Shown: positions 24,968-34,331, counted from the first letter of the stretch. The stretch: DNA of 64,000 nucleotides from Undibacterium paludis (GCF_022568815.1 NZ_JAKZHX010000001.1:1-64000); one strand, 5' to 3'. Made by a program: numbers and translations. The notes: generated by a model not told the origin, from the sequence alone.

Positions 24968-25717
24968 TTAGCTCTTCAGCAAAGTCTTCAGTTTCTGGAA
25001 AAATCCAGCGCCATCATTACCCTCCGCTTTCTTGCTGCCGCCACCAGGCCTGGTTTGCCCGTCCATAGTTTCTTTCAGTTTTTCGCTTGTGCGAAAATAG
25101 CGGTACTCAGGCGTTTGTGCACTTGTCCATGGACAGACACCAAAATTTATCTCCATGGATTCGCGCAGCAAGCGCCCGGTCAGGCCGTCTTCTGATACCC
25201 AGTTGTCTTTATCGCCAACATAAAAAATCTTCATTCGCTGCTCGACCGGACAGTCCTCTTCGTCGTCATCATAATAATGATCCGCCTGTAACCAGGGCAT
25301 TTCAAATTCCTTTGGCGGTCCGGTCTCCAGCAGCGGAGGCAGACGAGGGACACCGGTGGTCTGCAGACGGGTACGGGTTCGTTGACCATTTTCAACAAAG
25401 GCATAGCCGTAACTGCCACCCGCGTCATAGCAACAAAAAATGATGAACAGTTCTGGTTTGCCCAATTGCTCATAGAGGATGGAAACGTCTTTTTCCTGAT
25501 ACGCAAGAAAATCCCAGGCCAGCTCATTATTCGAGATAACGCAGACATCGTGATATTTTTCAACCAGTACATCACCGGGGTTGCGCGTATCAAACCTGGG
25601 AGACGCAGACTGGCTGATTTCCATGACAGCCTTGCCAGACAGCTGTGCCAACAATACTTCCCAGTTCGTGATTGCTGGTTGTGGACGAAAAATGATACCG
25701 GCTTGAGCAACTCCCAC
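24968..25717 (-). CDS. Protein of unknown function (249 aa)
   Basis: Soluble protein starting with GTG at 25717, with GAAGGAG about seven bases upstream. Features: IIFCCYDAGGSYGYAFV (a Cys-Cys within a beta strand, about 91-107), an acidic patch YYDDDEEDCP (about 148-157), a C-terminal VCPWTSAQTPEYRYFR, and a Gly/Lys-rich linker (about 228-238) before a short amphipathic helix (GFFQKLKTLLKS). No signal peptide or membrane segment. I do not recognise a family. It stands alone between a terminator and a long intergenic region. Confidence 0.65.
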   Translation of the reverse strand: MGVAQAGIIFRPQPAITNWEVLLAQLSGKAVMEISQSASPRFDTRNPGDVLVEKYHDVCVISNNELAWDFLAYQEKDVSILYEQLGKPELFIIFCCYDAGGSYGYAFVENGQRTRTRLQTTGVPRLPPLLETGPPKEFEMPWLQADHYYDDDEEDCPVEQRMKIFYVGDKDNWVSEDGLTGRLLRESMEINFGVCPWTSAQTPEYRYFRTSEKLKETMDGQTRPGGGSKKAEGNDGAGFFQKLKTLLKS

Positions 25718-26543
25718 AACGCACTCCTTCAGGTAAATCAGTTGAAGAAAACAGATGGCGCTTCAGATTGCCATCGACAACCGTACAGCACAACAGGCTT
25801 TGACGAAAAACCACCATCACAGCGACGATCTTCAATAATGCCATGCAAGACAATTGAAAACACTCCCTGGCCAACCCAGTACAAGGCCTGTCCTTTTTCA
25901 GGAAAAACCATGCATGAAAACGTGGCGGCCATACCAGGCTTCTTTATACAAGGTATCAAGTCTTACTACTTGCTTCATTAAGTCCAACTACCTGGCAGTA
26001 GCATTCAGGGCACGAAACATACATCATTTACACTTGATCACCATCGCTCTACGGAGAGCTTGTACCATGTTTTTTCCTTTACATGCAACCCGTTCATCCA
26101 CTGACAGACAGCCGGCTCAGGCCGGCCAGGATTCGCTCTGAAATGGTATAAATACCTGACCAGCCTGATGCTTGTCATCGTTGTGTACCTGGGGTTGCTA
26201 TCACCCATCCTGATCAATCAGACCTGGCCACCTGTCGTTGCTGTCCTGTTATTCCTGCCGTACTTGATCACGCTATGACTGCACAATGCGGTTTTGCCTG
26301 GCATGCTCGATCCTGCGAGTCTGCGCGGCGAGCGCCGATGCGCACCGACGATATAGGGCTGGGTATTGGCCATCACAATTTTTTTGTACTGCAATGACCC
26401 GGCTTGCAATAGTTACCCGCTTGGTTGCTATTTTCTGGCGACGGAACTGAAACGGACATCGCGGGTCAAAGCTTCATGGATAGCACGATTGTCATTCATG
26501 CTCACTATAATGCTCTCATTGAAAAAACAGGATTAATCAAGCC
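25718..26543. other. Large intergenic region (about 825 bp)
   Basis: No intact gene. Frames on both strands between 25740 and 26140 are mutually overlapping and have no motifs. A short hydrophobic frame at 26138-26278 is listed separately. The right end holds the NHL gene's promoter region. Confidence 0.4.
26138..26278 (+). pseudogene. Short hydrophobic frame, possible membrane-protein remnant
   Basis: Plus-strand frame ending TGA at 26276-26278. In-frame starts are only CTG (26138) or ATG (26168). It encodes a K-W-Y-K-Y lead followed by two hydrophobic stretches (LMLVIVVYLGLLSPIL and VVAVLLFLPYLITL) separated by a short polar turn. That is the pattern of a two-helix membrane hairpin. Reading continues after the stop with a plausible LPGMLDP segment, so it may be a truncated relic. 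It may equally be a real 36-aa membrane peptide or chance. Confidence 0.25.
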
Positions 26544-27647
26544 ATGATGTTCAAATCTGCTTCCATGAATATATTTGCCTTTTCCCCGGTCGCCATCGTT
26601 GCGGCCATGCTGACGGCCTGTGGCGGTGGTAGCGGCAATGGCAATGCGCCAACCTCGCCAGATAAACCAACCACGGCGATCAGCCTGTTTGCCGGTGCAG
26701 TGGATGGTAATGGCTACATTGATGGCAAGGCTGATGTGGCGAGGTTTGGACAGATCAATGGCATTGCCCTGGACCAGGCCGGCAACCTGTATGTGGCAGA
26801 TGATGGCAACCATGTCATCCGCAAAATATCCGCAGCCGGTGATGTGACCACCCTGGCCGGTACAGCGGGGCAAATCGGCCTGGATGATGGCGACGGTGCG
26901 GTAGCCCGTTTTAACAACCTGCGCGGTCTGACACTTGGAACCGGTAACAATTTATACGTGGCTGACTTCTCCGTCAGAAAAATCAGCAGTACTGGCAAAG
27001 TAAGCACCTTGGATGGCAGTGGGCCTCCGGCGCAATGGAACGGGCAGGGACCGACCTTTGGCACACCATATCGAGCACAGAGCGTCGCTGCTGATATCGC
27101 GGGAAATGTGTTTGCTACCTACACCGGTTATCCCAACACAGTCGTCCAAAAAATACCGGCAACAGGGCCCGTCAGCAATTTTGCCGGCTCCCCCAACAAT
27201 AGCTCGTCAACGGATGGAACAGGTACAGCTGCCAGATTGTCCAATGATGGCTATCTTGCAGCTGATAGCAGTGGCAACATCTATCTGGCCGATACGTATA
27301 ACAGAAACCTGCGCAAGATCACGGCGGCAGGTGTTGTCAGTACCATCGCCGGTTCCATGTCGGTAACAAATCAGGTAGATGGACAAGGCCTTGCCGCCGG
27401 CTTTGCTGCACCAGCTTACCTGACGGTGGATACGGCCGGTGTTGTCTATATGGTTGACCAGAATCTGATTCGCAGGATTTCCGCCAGCGGCGCAACCACC
27501 ACACTGGCTGGCAAAATTGGTAGCAGTGATGTGCAACTTGGCGCCCTGCCCGGTGCAGTTGGTACGCCAGCGGGCATAGCTGTCAGTGCCGACGGCAATC
27601 TGTATGTTGCCAGCCGCAATGCCATCCTGAAAATTAAACTGCCTTGA
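26544..27647 (+). CDS. NHL-repeat beta-propeller lipoprotein
   Basis: 367 aa. The N-terminus has a lipobox (VAAMLTAC, lipidated Cys about residue 28) after a hydrophobic segment, followed by a Gly/Ser linker. It is therefore an outer- or inner-membrane-anchored periplasmic protein. The rest is a repeated propeller blade: G-x-A-x-D-x-x-GN-x-YVAD-x-x-N-x-IRKI-x-x-x-G-x-V-x-T-x-AG recurs at about 70-110, 125-160, 170-210, 230-270, 285-325 and 335-367. Such NHL proteins bind ligands or partner proteins; the specific role is unknown. The second ATG of the ATGATG pair is an equal start choice. It is convergent with the hydrolase gene. Confidence 0.88.
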   Translation: MMFKSASMNIFAFSPVAIVAAMLTACGGGSGNGNAPTSPDKPTTAISLFAGAVDGNGYIDGKADVARFGQINGIALDQAGNLYVADDGNHVIRKISAAGDVTTLAGTAGQIGLDDGDGAVARFNNLRGLTLGTGNNLYVADFSVRKISSTGKVSTLDGSGPPAQWNGQGPTFGTPYRAQSVAADIAGNVFATYTGYPNTVVQKIPATGPVSNFAGSPNNSSSTDGTGTAARLSNDGYLAADSSGNIYLADTYNRNLRKITAAGVVSTIAGSMSVTNQVDGQGLAAGFAAPAYLTVDTAGVVYMVDQNLIRRISASGATTTLAGKIGSSDVQLGALPGAVGTPAGIAVSADGNLYVASRNAILKIKLP

Positions 27648-27727
27648 ACACTGTCAGGCGTGATCATGGTTGCGTCTGATCATTGACGCCATATCCATTT
27701 ACCTGTTGCAGCAAGGCTATCTGACGA

Positions 27728-28540
27728 CTATGTCGATTCAGCATCACATGACGGACTGCTGCCCTGGATAAAACTGTCAATCACGGCAAAGCTCTTTTCT
27801 GGCTGCTCCATGTGAGGCATGTGTCCAGCCTGCGGGATCAGTTCAAAACGGGCATTGGCGAAAGCATGGGCATAGGCCAGTCCATATGCCGGAGTTACAA
27901 TACGGTCGCTCTCTCCCCAGACAAACAGCGCAGGTAACTGGATTTGCCCCAGTTTGCCCAATAATTGCGGGTCATGCATATAGGGATCACCTGCCAGCTT
28001 ACGCAGTGTCGCCATGTTGGCACGTTGCATAGCCTGCTGCGCGACAGAGACTGTGGACGGGTCGACATAGAATTTGTCAGGCTGGTGGAAGGCATGCTCT
28101 GCAACACCACGCGCCCCCATGGTAAACACATCAGCGATTACTTCGCCGTCGACATGAACACCTGCAGCATTCATTAAAATCAGGCTTTTGATGCGTTTTC
28201 CCATGTCACGCAATGCCATCTCGGCAGCAATCCAGCCACCTATCGATGAGCCCAGCACGATGACCTCGTACAAATCAAGTTTTTCCAGCAAAAGCAGGTA
28301 AGCTTGGGCCAGCGCCGCCACACTGTCCAGATACTCTGGGCACGTCGTGCCATTCCACCCAGGGTGCACAGGGGTGACCGTGCGTGAGCTGCTTGCCAGA
28401 TGACTGACAATGCCAGCCACGGTGGCGGGTCCACCGCCGCCATGCAGTATCAGGATCGTCTGACCTGTGCCAGATTCGGTATAACTGATGGCAAGACCAT
28501 TGTCCAGATCTGCCACGTAGCTTGTTGTTGCAATACTCAT
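27728..28540 (-). CDS. Alpha/beta-fold hydrolase
   Basis: 270-aa alpha/beta hydrolase. Oxyanion region ILHGGGGPA (about 31-39), nucleophile elbow VLGSSIGGW with S99, acid residue in WGESDRIVTP (about 213-222), and catalytic His in AGHMPHMEQPE (about 240-250). No signal peptide, so cytosolic. The sequence resembles esterases and C-C bond hydrolases; the substrate is unknown. It is transcribed away from a MarR regulator gene, with a 36-bp palindrome between them, so it is probably the regulator's target and may remove or modify the inducer. Confidence 0.88.
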   Translation of the reverse strand: MSIATTSYVADLDNGLAISYTESGTGQTILILHGGGGPATVAGIVSHLASSSRTVTPVHPGWNGTTCPEYLDSVAALAQAYLLLLEKLDLYEVIVLGSSIGGWIAAEMALRDMGKRIKSLILMNAAGVHVDGEVIADVFTMGARGVAEHAFHQPDKFYVDPSTVSVAQQAMQRANMATLRKLAGDPYMHDPQLLGKLGQIQLPALFVWGESDRIVTPAYGLAYAHAFANARFELIPQAGHMPHMEQPEKSFAVIDSFIQGSSPSCDAEST

Positions 28541-28644
28541 GTCGGATTCTCCAGTAAATTCCGGGTGCAGACGATGTGGCTATCCACAGTCACCGCATAT
28601 GTTTGTTACATGGACAGTTTATTAGCACGCAGTACTATGGCGCA

Positions 28645-28680
28645 TTATATCAACATATTTATATAAATGTGCTGATATAA
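28645..28680. promoter_or_regulatory. 36-bp near-perfect palindrome, MarR operator
   Basis: The arms TTATATCAACATATTTAT and ATAAATGTGCTGATATAA are reverse complements except at two pairs. The centre TTTATATAAA also resembles a -10 element in both directions. It lies between the divergent hydrolase (start 28540) and MarR (start 28713) genes, about 33 bp from the MarR ATG. This is the placement expected for a MarR dimer that represses both promoters. Confidence 0.8.
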
Positions 28681-28712
28681 ATTAGTTTATAACATGTGCT
28701 ACAGTAAGACCT

Positions 28713-29138
28713 ATGCTAAATCACATACAACAATTGGGGCGCGCAGTGAAACAGGCGCAATACCGACAACATCGCGCCCTGGAAAATGCCCTGGCCGAAG
28801 CAGGTACCACCCTTGCCCAATGGGATGCATTGCGAGCCATAGACCGCACGCCGGGCGCCTCGTCCCACGACCTGGCCCTGGCAACGTTCCAGACCGACCA
28901 GGCATTCGGTACCCTGGCCAACCGCCTGGTAGCACAAGGTCTGATAGAAAGACGCGCAGGACAAGGAAGGCGCATAGAGCATTTCCTGACGACCGAAGGC
29001 GCGCAAATCCTGGCAACAGGCAACCAAATCGCCAATACCGTATTGACCAGCAAATTTGCCATACTGAATCAGGCAGAACAAAAAACCCTGCTCAAGTTAC
29101 TGACGCGTATTACAGATGTGCAGGAACAGGATTTTTAA
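28713..29138 (+). CDS. MarR-family transcriptional regulator
   Basis: 141-aa winged-helix regulator. Helix AEAGTTLAQWDALRAI (about 28-43), the recognition region PGASSHDLALATFQTDQAFGTLANRLVAQGLIERRAG (about 48-84), and the wing GQGRRIEHFLTTEGAQIL (about 84-101) fit MarR. The C-terminal dimer helix ends at about 141. It is divergent from the hydrolase gene with the 36-bp palindrome between, and probably represses both until it binds a small aromatic or lipid-like ligand. The start is the ATG at 28713; the ribosome-binding site is weak and the transcript may have a very short leader. Confidence 0.92.
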   Translation: MLNHIQQLGRAVKQAQYRQHRALENALAEAGTTLAQWDALRAIDRTPGASSHDLALATFQTDQAFGTLANRLVAQGLIERRAGQGRRIEHFLTTEGAQILATGNQIANTVLTSKFAILNQAEQKTLLKLLTRITDVQEQDF

Positions 29139-29270
29139 TTCTTGTGTCACCAATTGTGTCACCAACGCAGATCCGTCCTGGATTGACCGTTTTATCATTG
29201 ACCGCACCGCCATTGCCAACCCGTAGGGCTTAAGGCGATACATTCCTCCTTCCCCATCACCCGTACTGAC

Positions 29271-29828
29271 ATGATGCAAGCCAAGCCCATGACACACACT
29301 TCACACCAGACCAGGATACTGTGCTGGGCATTCTGCCTGCTAACTTCCCTGATGGCATCTGTCATACAAACCGTTGTCTGGCGCTGGACCGGGCTTGATC
29401 TGTTTTCTTTTTCTTATCTTGTCTTGCTACCAATTGGTGCACTCGTGATGGGTTTCATTGCCCTGAGCGGTTTTTATCTGGGCGCAACGTCTTTCAAATA
29501 CCAGCCTGATCGCATCGACTTCAGTTTCTTGCTAGTCGCTGCACTGGCTTTTGCCCTGCAGATTTTTCTGGGCATGTATCTGTCGCTTTATCTTATGGGA
29601 AGGCTCCCTTTTCCTGACATGGATATACTGACTTCCTTTATTTCGTTCTATGTCACAGAGGCAAAACATACCATGCACTTCAACCGTCAGACCAGTGATA
29701 CTGTCGCCGCAGGCGGTGCCGGCTGGTATCTGTTAATGGTACAAATCATGGCCCTATGTGCCGTCGCACGCACTATTTATGGTGCAACAGACAGAAGTGG
29801 CAATGCGCAATGGGAGTCGAAGTATTAA
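29271..29828 (+). CDS. Four-helix inner-membrane protein, function unknown
   Basis: 185 aa. Hydrophobic segments: about 17-37, 46-70, 85-112 and 145-163, giving four probable membrane helices. No catalytic motif is seen. The loop before the last helix contains a polar TEAKHTMHFNRQTSDTVA stretch and the C-terminus is hydrophilic (TDRSGNAQWESKY). The start is ambiguous among ATGs at 29271, 29274 and 29289. It lies after marR, same strand, 132 bp gap, so it may be cotranscribed. I do not recognise a family. Confidence 0.65.
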   Translation: MMQAKPMTHTSHQTRILCWAFCLLTSLMASVIQTVVWRWTGLDLFSFSYLVLLPIGALVMGFIALSGFYLGATSFKYQPDRIDFSFLLVAALAFALQIFLGMYLSLYLMGRLPFPDMDILTSFISFYVTEAKHTMHFNRQTSDTVAAGGAGWYLLMVQIMALCAVARTIYGATDRSGNAQWESKY

Positions 29829-29995
29829 AAGGTTTCTATCTGGCTTAGCCTGGATTGTTACGACCTCACGCAGGCCGCAAGCTGCAGCACATGCTGCGCA
29901 GAAGTGCACAAGACTGACGGAACGCTCGCACTTTGGATGCCTGACCAGTCTTTATAATCACCGGCAAATCGGTGAATGGACGAGCAATCTCGCAA

Positions 29996-31219
29996 TCACG
30001 CCATCCCTCTTACTACATGCAAATGCCTGAGTGGTTTCTGCTGCCATGCCAGCATGCTGCCGATAAACAGCGTCAAGCCAGAAAATATCAGGCCGCGCTC
30101 CAGGCCGCCAGGACCGTCAGCTATCCAGCCCACGATGGTTGGGCCGACAATCTGGCCTAAAGCAAAGACAGTAGTAAAAGCACTGATACCGGCCGACCAG
30201 GCTTCTGGCGCTGCATTGTGTCTTACCAGTGCCGTCGTCGACGCCACCACAGATAGAAACACGGCGCCGAACAGCAAACCAGAAACAAAGACAGCAGGGA
30301 CTGCGCTGGTCAAGGCGGGCAGCAGTGTTGCCACGGCAACCAGGGCGGTCAAGATCGACAGCGATTGTCCGCCCTTGAAATGATCAAGCATACCAGCCCA
30401 GATACGTGACGAGGCGACCACGGCAAGCCCGAGCAAGGCGTAGAAGACAGTAATGGTCGATGCCTGCATGCCCTGTTCTTTCAGCAAAGCCACCACGAAC
30501 GTCATGTAGCCGATATAACCTGCTCCAAACATGAAATACCCTGCCAGGCCAAATCCGAATGCACTGATCCTGAACGGGCTTTTGGTACCGGCATGCGCCG
30601 GTAAATCTGCAATAGCCCGGACTGGCAAAGCCATGGCAACGGTGACCAGCAGACAGATGCCGCCCATCACCAGCCATGGCCATTGCCAGGTGTGAGCGAC
30701 ATGTTGAGCCTGGGCATGCATCAATGTCAGCGGGACCAGCAGGGCTGACAAGGTAATGCCAAAGCCGGTGCCACCGTAGTACAAGCCAATCAGCAAACCA
30801 GCCCGTGCCGGATGCAGACCTCCCAGGCGCGATGCCAGCAGGCCGCCGGCAATAAAAATAAATGCGCTCGACATACCGGCGAGCACACGTTGCAGCAGCA
30901 GTACTTCGGCAGAGGTCACCATGCCAGAAACCAGCATGAAGATAGCGGTCAATACTGAACCGCCTATCAACAGACTCTGCGCACGAAGATATCGCATCAG
31001 CACGGGCGTCAGCAATGCCCCCAAAAAATAACCAAATGCATTGCCGGTGTTCATGCCACCAGCCAGAAGGTAGGACCATCCCAGATCAGTACGCATGGGT
31101 GGCAACAGCAAACCATACGAAAAGCGTGACAGACCAAGCGCTATCGCCGCGCCGAAAGACAGGGCCAGCGCCGTCAAAAGCGGATGACGTACTGGAAAGT
31201 GATTGAAAGCTACGGACAT
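29996..31219 (-). CDS. MFS transporter, YbfB/YjiJ family
   Basis: 407-aa inner-membrane transporter with 12 predicted helices. The N-terminal LGLSRFSYGLLLPPMRTDLGWS (family signature, about 29-50) and MNTGNAFGYFLGALLTPVLM (about 55-74) mark the YbfB/YjiJ branch of the major facilitator superfamily. Family members are proton-driven exporters or sugar/drug efflux pumps with mostly unknown substrates. The gene is divergent from a LysR regulator gene, which probably controls it. It converges with the four-helix membrane protein gene. Confidence 0.92.
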   Translation of the reverse strand: MSVAFNHFPVRHPLLTALALSFGAAIALGLSRFSYGLLLPPMRTDLGWSYLLAGGMNTGNAFGYFLGALLTPVLMRYLRAQSLLIGGSVLTAIFMLVSGMVTSAEVLLLQRVLAGMSSAFIFIAGGLLASRLGGLHPARAGLLIGLYYGGTGFGITLSALLVPLTLMHAQAQHVAHTWQWPWLVMGGICLLVTVAMALPVRAIADLPAHAGTKSPFRISAFGFGLAGYFMFGAGYIGYMTFVVALLKEQGMQASTITVFYALLGLAVVASSRIWAGMLDHFKGGQSLSILTALVAVATLLPALTSAVPAVFVSGLLFGAVFLSVVASTTALVRHNAAPEAWSAGISAFTTVFALGQIVGPTIVGWIADGPGGLERGLIFSGLTLFIGSMLAWQQKPLRHLHVVRGMA

Positions 31220-31308
31220 GACATGTCAATTCAAAAAAATGAGTCGGGATTTCCTGACAAACCGGGGAAATTTTCTAGCAATTCCCTGTCACATTTAACA
31301 TGGTTTTC

Positions 31309-31328
31309 ATTCATGCTATAAAATGAAT
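31309..31328. promoter_or_regulatory. Inverted repeat between MFS and LysR genes
   Basis: ATTCAT (31309-31314) and ATGAAT (31323-31328) are exact reverse complements separated by 8 bp. The A+T-rich half-sites, the short spacing and the place between divergent genes suit a LysR-type site, though the strict T-N11-A pattern is not obvious. Confidence is modest. Confidence 0.35.
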
Positions 31329-31402
31329 CCACTGTTCAGATTCTATAGACAAGACAGACATGTACAAGTGTAAATTACGCATGGCTTGCATGAATTAAAA
31401 TC

Positions 31403-32335
31403 ATGAATAAATCCCTGCTAAACCTGCCTCCACTGGATGCCATCCGCGGCTTTGTTGCCGTCGCCCGACGCATGAGCATCACGCTGGCGGCCAATGACCT
31501 GTGCCTGACGCAGTCGGCAGTCAGCAGGCAGATACAGGGGTTGGAAGAACATCTGGGCACTCCGCTGCTGATACGCAAGCACCGCGCCATTGCCCTGACC
31601 GACGCGGGGGAACAGTTGCTGCAACTGGCATCTCCCTGGCTGGACAGGCTGATCGAATATAGCGAGTCCCTGCGGAAATCCGCGCAACTGCACTCTGTCA
31701 CCATTACTGCATCCATCAGTGTGACAGGGTTGTGGATATTGCCAAGACTGGGCACATTTCAAGAAGCCCATCCCCATATCGACGTACGCGTGTCGGCCAA
31801 TAATCGCGTACTGGATTTGAAAAAAGAAGACATAGACCTGGCTATCCGCTATGCCCGCGCGCAAGACGTGCCGGCAAATGCGATCAGACTTTTCACTGAA
31901 AAAATCATACCAGTGGCCAACAAGAAAGTCGCTGCCCGCGCTTTTAAAAACCCCAAAGCGTTGCTCAATGAAGTCTTGCTGGAACTGGATGAACGGGCCC
32001 TGCCCTGGTTACGCTGGTCCGACTGGCTAACCGCCACTGGCCTGCCTCATGCAAAACCCAAAGCCTACCTGCACCTCAATCAATACGACCAGGTCATCCA
32101 TGCCGCCATTGAGGGCCACGGCGTCGCACTGGGGCGTGTTGCGCTGGTGCAGCCCATGCTCAAGGATGGCCGTCTCGTGGCATTGGGCGACAGCAGTCTT
32201 GGCAACAGCGACTACGCATATTGGCTGATGGAAGGTTCATCTTCACCGCGAGCAGAAGTACAGGTATTTCGCAATTGGATCATTGCAGAAGCAGGGCTGA
32301 ATGAGCATCAACTTGAACCGGGCAATTTGACATAG
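31403..32335 (+). CDS. LysR-family transcriptional regulator
   Basis: 310-aa regulator. N-terminal HTH ITLAANDLCLTQSAVSRQIQGLEEHLGTPLL (about 30-60) is the LysR signature, close to the GcvA branch. It is followed by the linker helix and a two-lobed substrate-binding domain (about 95-300) with INISVTGLWILPRLG-type first strand and VKKEDIDLAIRYARA. It is divergent from the YbfB/YjiJ-family transporter gene 183 bp away and probably controls that gene and itself. Ligand unknown. Confidence 0.93.
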   Translation: MNKSLLNLPPLDAIRGFVAVARRMSITLAANDLCLTQSAVSRQIQGLEEHLGTPLLIRKHRAIALTDAGEQLLQLASPWLDRLIEYSESLRKSAQLHSVTITASISVTGLWILPRLGTFQEAHPHIDVRVSANNRVLDLKKEDIDLAIRYARAQDVPANAIRLFTEKIIPVANKKVAARAFKNPKALLNEVLLELDERALPWLRWSDWLTATGLPHAKPKAYLHLNQYDQVIHAAIEGHGVALGRVALVQPMLKDGRLVALGDSSLGNSDYAYWLMEGSSSPRAEVQVFRNWIIAEAGLNEHQLEPGNLT

Positions 32336-32705
32336 CAAAACGAATGAACACCCTGACAATTTCTTTTGTCGAAACCTGAAAGCATCTCGCCTGTCGCATT
32401 ACGACTGCCAGTCAACAACTTCATGCATTTGCATGGACACATGCAAAGCTGCCTCTCCTTAGCTGCATCGCGTCACATGGCGAACAATATCCGGATGATT
32501 CAGACAACTTTCATCACGACCATGATGTCAGATCCATCCCTTCATCCCCTGTGACAATCCTATTACAGATGTGAATTGCATTATTTGCAATTTCAATTAA
32601 CATTAATCAAAACATCATTTAATTTCCCGTGGAAACTGTCTGTGTCATCACTATCGTCATTACAGATTCCATTTTTCTGTTTCATCTTTTTAACGGAGGC
32701 AATCA
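32336..32705. other. Intergenic region before the GH18 gene
   Basis: No gene seen. The half next to the GH18 gene is very AT-rich (about 32570-32680) and should hold its promoter, but I cannot fix a -35/-10 pair. The GGAGG ribosome-binding site of the GH18 gene ends the region. Confidence 0.4.
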
Positions 32706-33638
32706 ATGACAACGAGCAATAATATTTGCCTGTATGCGAACGGGCTGTTCGGACGTAATGATGACAAGGTCAATGCAGCACAATGCGCCGCATTACAGGA
32801 ATCAGGGTTCACCACGGTCATCATCTGGGCCCTGCATGTGAACCAGCAAGGTAACCTGCAATTTGCTGACGACCCTGTCGTGAGAGATGGCGTATTGTCC
32901 AGCCAGTATCTGTACATGGGCAACTGGATCAACAAGCTCAAGTCCAGCGGCAGTGTCAATCGCGTATTGATCAGCCTTGGTGGCTGGGGTGTGGGGGACT
33001 TCAGCAATATGACCCATTTACTGAAAACCACACAAGGGAAGCATGAGCTGACACAGAATTTCCAGGCCATGGTCACGGCATTGCCAATAGACGGTTTTGA
33101 TTTTGATATGGAAGAATGGGACAACCCCGGTATTACGAACAAAGAATATGTCAATACCATCGCCACGCTGACCAGCATGCTCAGCGGCATGGGTGGCGGC
33201 ATGACAATCACATATTGCCCTTACAATCATCAGGCACACTGGCTTACAGCTCTTGAGCAGGTATACGCCAAAGCTAATGGCAGGCAACTGGTTAGCGCCT
33301 ACAATCTGCAATGTTATGCAGGCGGCACAGGCAACGAACCGAGCGCGTGGGCAGAGACACTGCAGAGTGCGAAAACTACGACAGGCATCAGTGCGCCTGC
33401 CGCTTTCATCATCCCGGGCTTTGGATGTTACAACGCTGCCGACAGTTCGGGCTTGTGCCCTTCCGACGTACAGACGACGTTCGCTCAACTGGCAAACAGC
33501 ACCCCTGGTATTACTGGTGGTTTCATCTGGAATTCTGGCAACATCTTTTCCAGCGAAAACTCCAATGGCTGCAACGGCTCCCCCATGACGGCAAGTGCCT
33601 ATGCGACAGCAATGGGCAAAGGATTGAACGACGGCTGA
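32706..33638 (+). CDS. GH18-family glycoside hydrolase (chitinase-like)
   Basis: 310-aa TIM-barrel protein. The GH18 catalytic motif D-x-x-D-x-D-x-E is complete: D129, D132, D134 and the acid E136 in DGFDFDMEEW. VLISLGGWG (about 89-97) is the upstream SxGG motif. Family reaction: hydrolysis of chitin or related GlcNAc polymers. A strong GGAGG site precedes the ATG. There is no Sec or Tat signal peptide and no carbohydrate-binding module; the N-terminus MTTSNNICLYANGLF runs straight into the first barrel strand. So it is either cytosolic, released by another route, or a lectin-like relative. A strong terminator follows. Its AT-rich surroundings differ from its neighbours. Confidence 0.88.
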   Translation: MTTSNNICLYANGLFGRNDDKVNAAQCAALQESGFTTVIIWALHVNQQGNLQFADDPVVRDGVLSSQYLYMGNWINKLKSSGSVNRVLISLGGWGVGDFSNMTHLLKTTQGKHELTQNFQAMVTALPIDGFDFDMEEWDNPGITNKEYVNTIATLTSMLSGMGGGMTITYCPYNHQAHWLTALEQVYAKANGRQLVSAYNLQCYAGGTGNEPSAWAETLQSAKTTTGISAPAAFIIPGFGCYNAADSSGLCPSDVQTTFAQLANSTPGITGGFIWNSGNIFSSENSNGCNGSPMTASAYATAMGKGLNDG

Positions 33639-33668
33639 ACACTGCTGATGACAGTGAGCATGCATCAT

Positions 33669-33705
33669 TGACGACACTTGGAAAATCGGGTGTCGTCATT
33701 CTTTT
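33669..33705 (+). terminator. Intrinsic terminator of the GH18 gene
   Basis: TGACGACAC (33669-33677) pairs perfectly with GTGTCGTCA (33690-33698) around a 12-nt loop, followed by TTCTTTTT. It lies 31 bp after the GH18 stop. Confidence 0.85.
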
Positions 33706-34296
33706 TCTGCATCTCAAAAAACTACCAAACTGCATATCGCCGAAAATAAAAATCAAAAAAATAATGTGTATCTGCTGACCACAAGTGAGTTTTTTTGCGA
33801 CTGAATGACACGACACGCAACATGTTTCATTACCGTGCACATCACCGCCGTCGATTCGTTCGTCCGCACAGGATGACATACTGCCCAGGTTGCAGGACGA
33901 CTTACTCGCAAAACAAGGGCACAAAACGGCGACACAACACAGGGAAACAACCGGGCATCCTGCAAGCATTTGAGAGTGAGCGGGCATGGACCTGGGCAAC
34001 GCCATTTACCCCCACCTGACATCAATCCTCACACAATTCTGGTTTGATTCATTGAAGCCCTCTTGGTCCTGCGTTTGTCGCAGCGCAGCATCCGATTAAC
34101 CGCCCAGAAACGACCTGTCAATCCGCAGAAACCGCAAAATTGTCTCTAAATTGTATTTTCGTTGTGGTTTTACAACGCTTTTAGACATTTCTTTTTCGTA
34201 ATAAAAGCTTCCATTTTCCCTATGAATCATCCCTGTCAGAAACGTTTTTTGAGGTAAAAAATTGAATGTTTCCTCAAATTCAATCATTTAATGTTT

Positions 34297-34325
34297 TTGA
34301 CACATTGTCAAATAATGTTAATAAT
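34297..34325 (+). promoter_or_regulatory. Sigma-70-type promoter for the S53 protease leader
   Basis: TTGACA (34297-34302), a 17-bp spacer, and AATAAT (34320-34325) match the consensus at 11 of 12 positions. The -35 is also half of a perfect palindrome, TTGACA-CAT-TGTCAA (34297-34311), which a regulator could use. Transcription would begin near 34332, some 365 nt before the protease ATG. Confidence 0.65.
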
Positions 34326-34331
34326 CAGCTT

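Noticed and set aside
34096-34287. 63-codon minus-strand frame ending RFLRIDRSFLGG, reminiscent of a LytTR domain end
   Set aside because: The likeness is limited to about ten residues, the rest shows no domain, and the sequence is AT-rich intergenic DNA.
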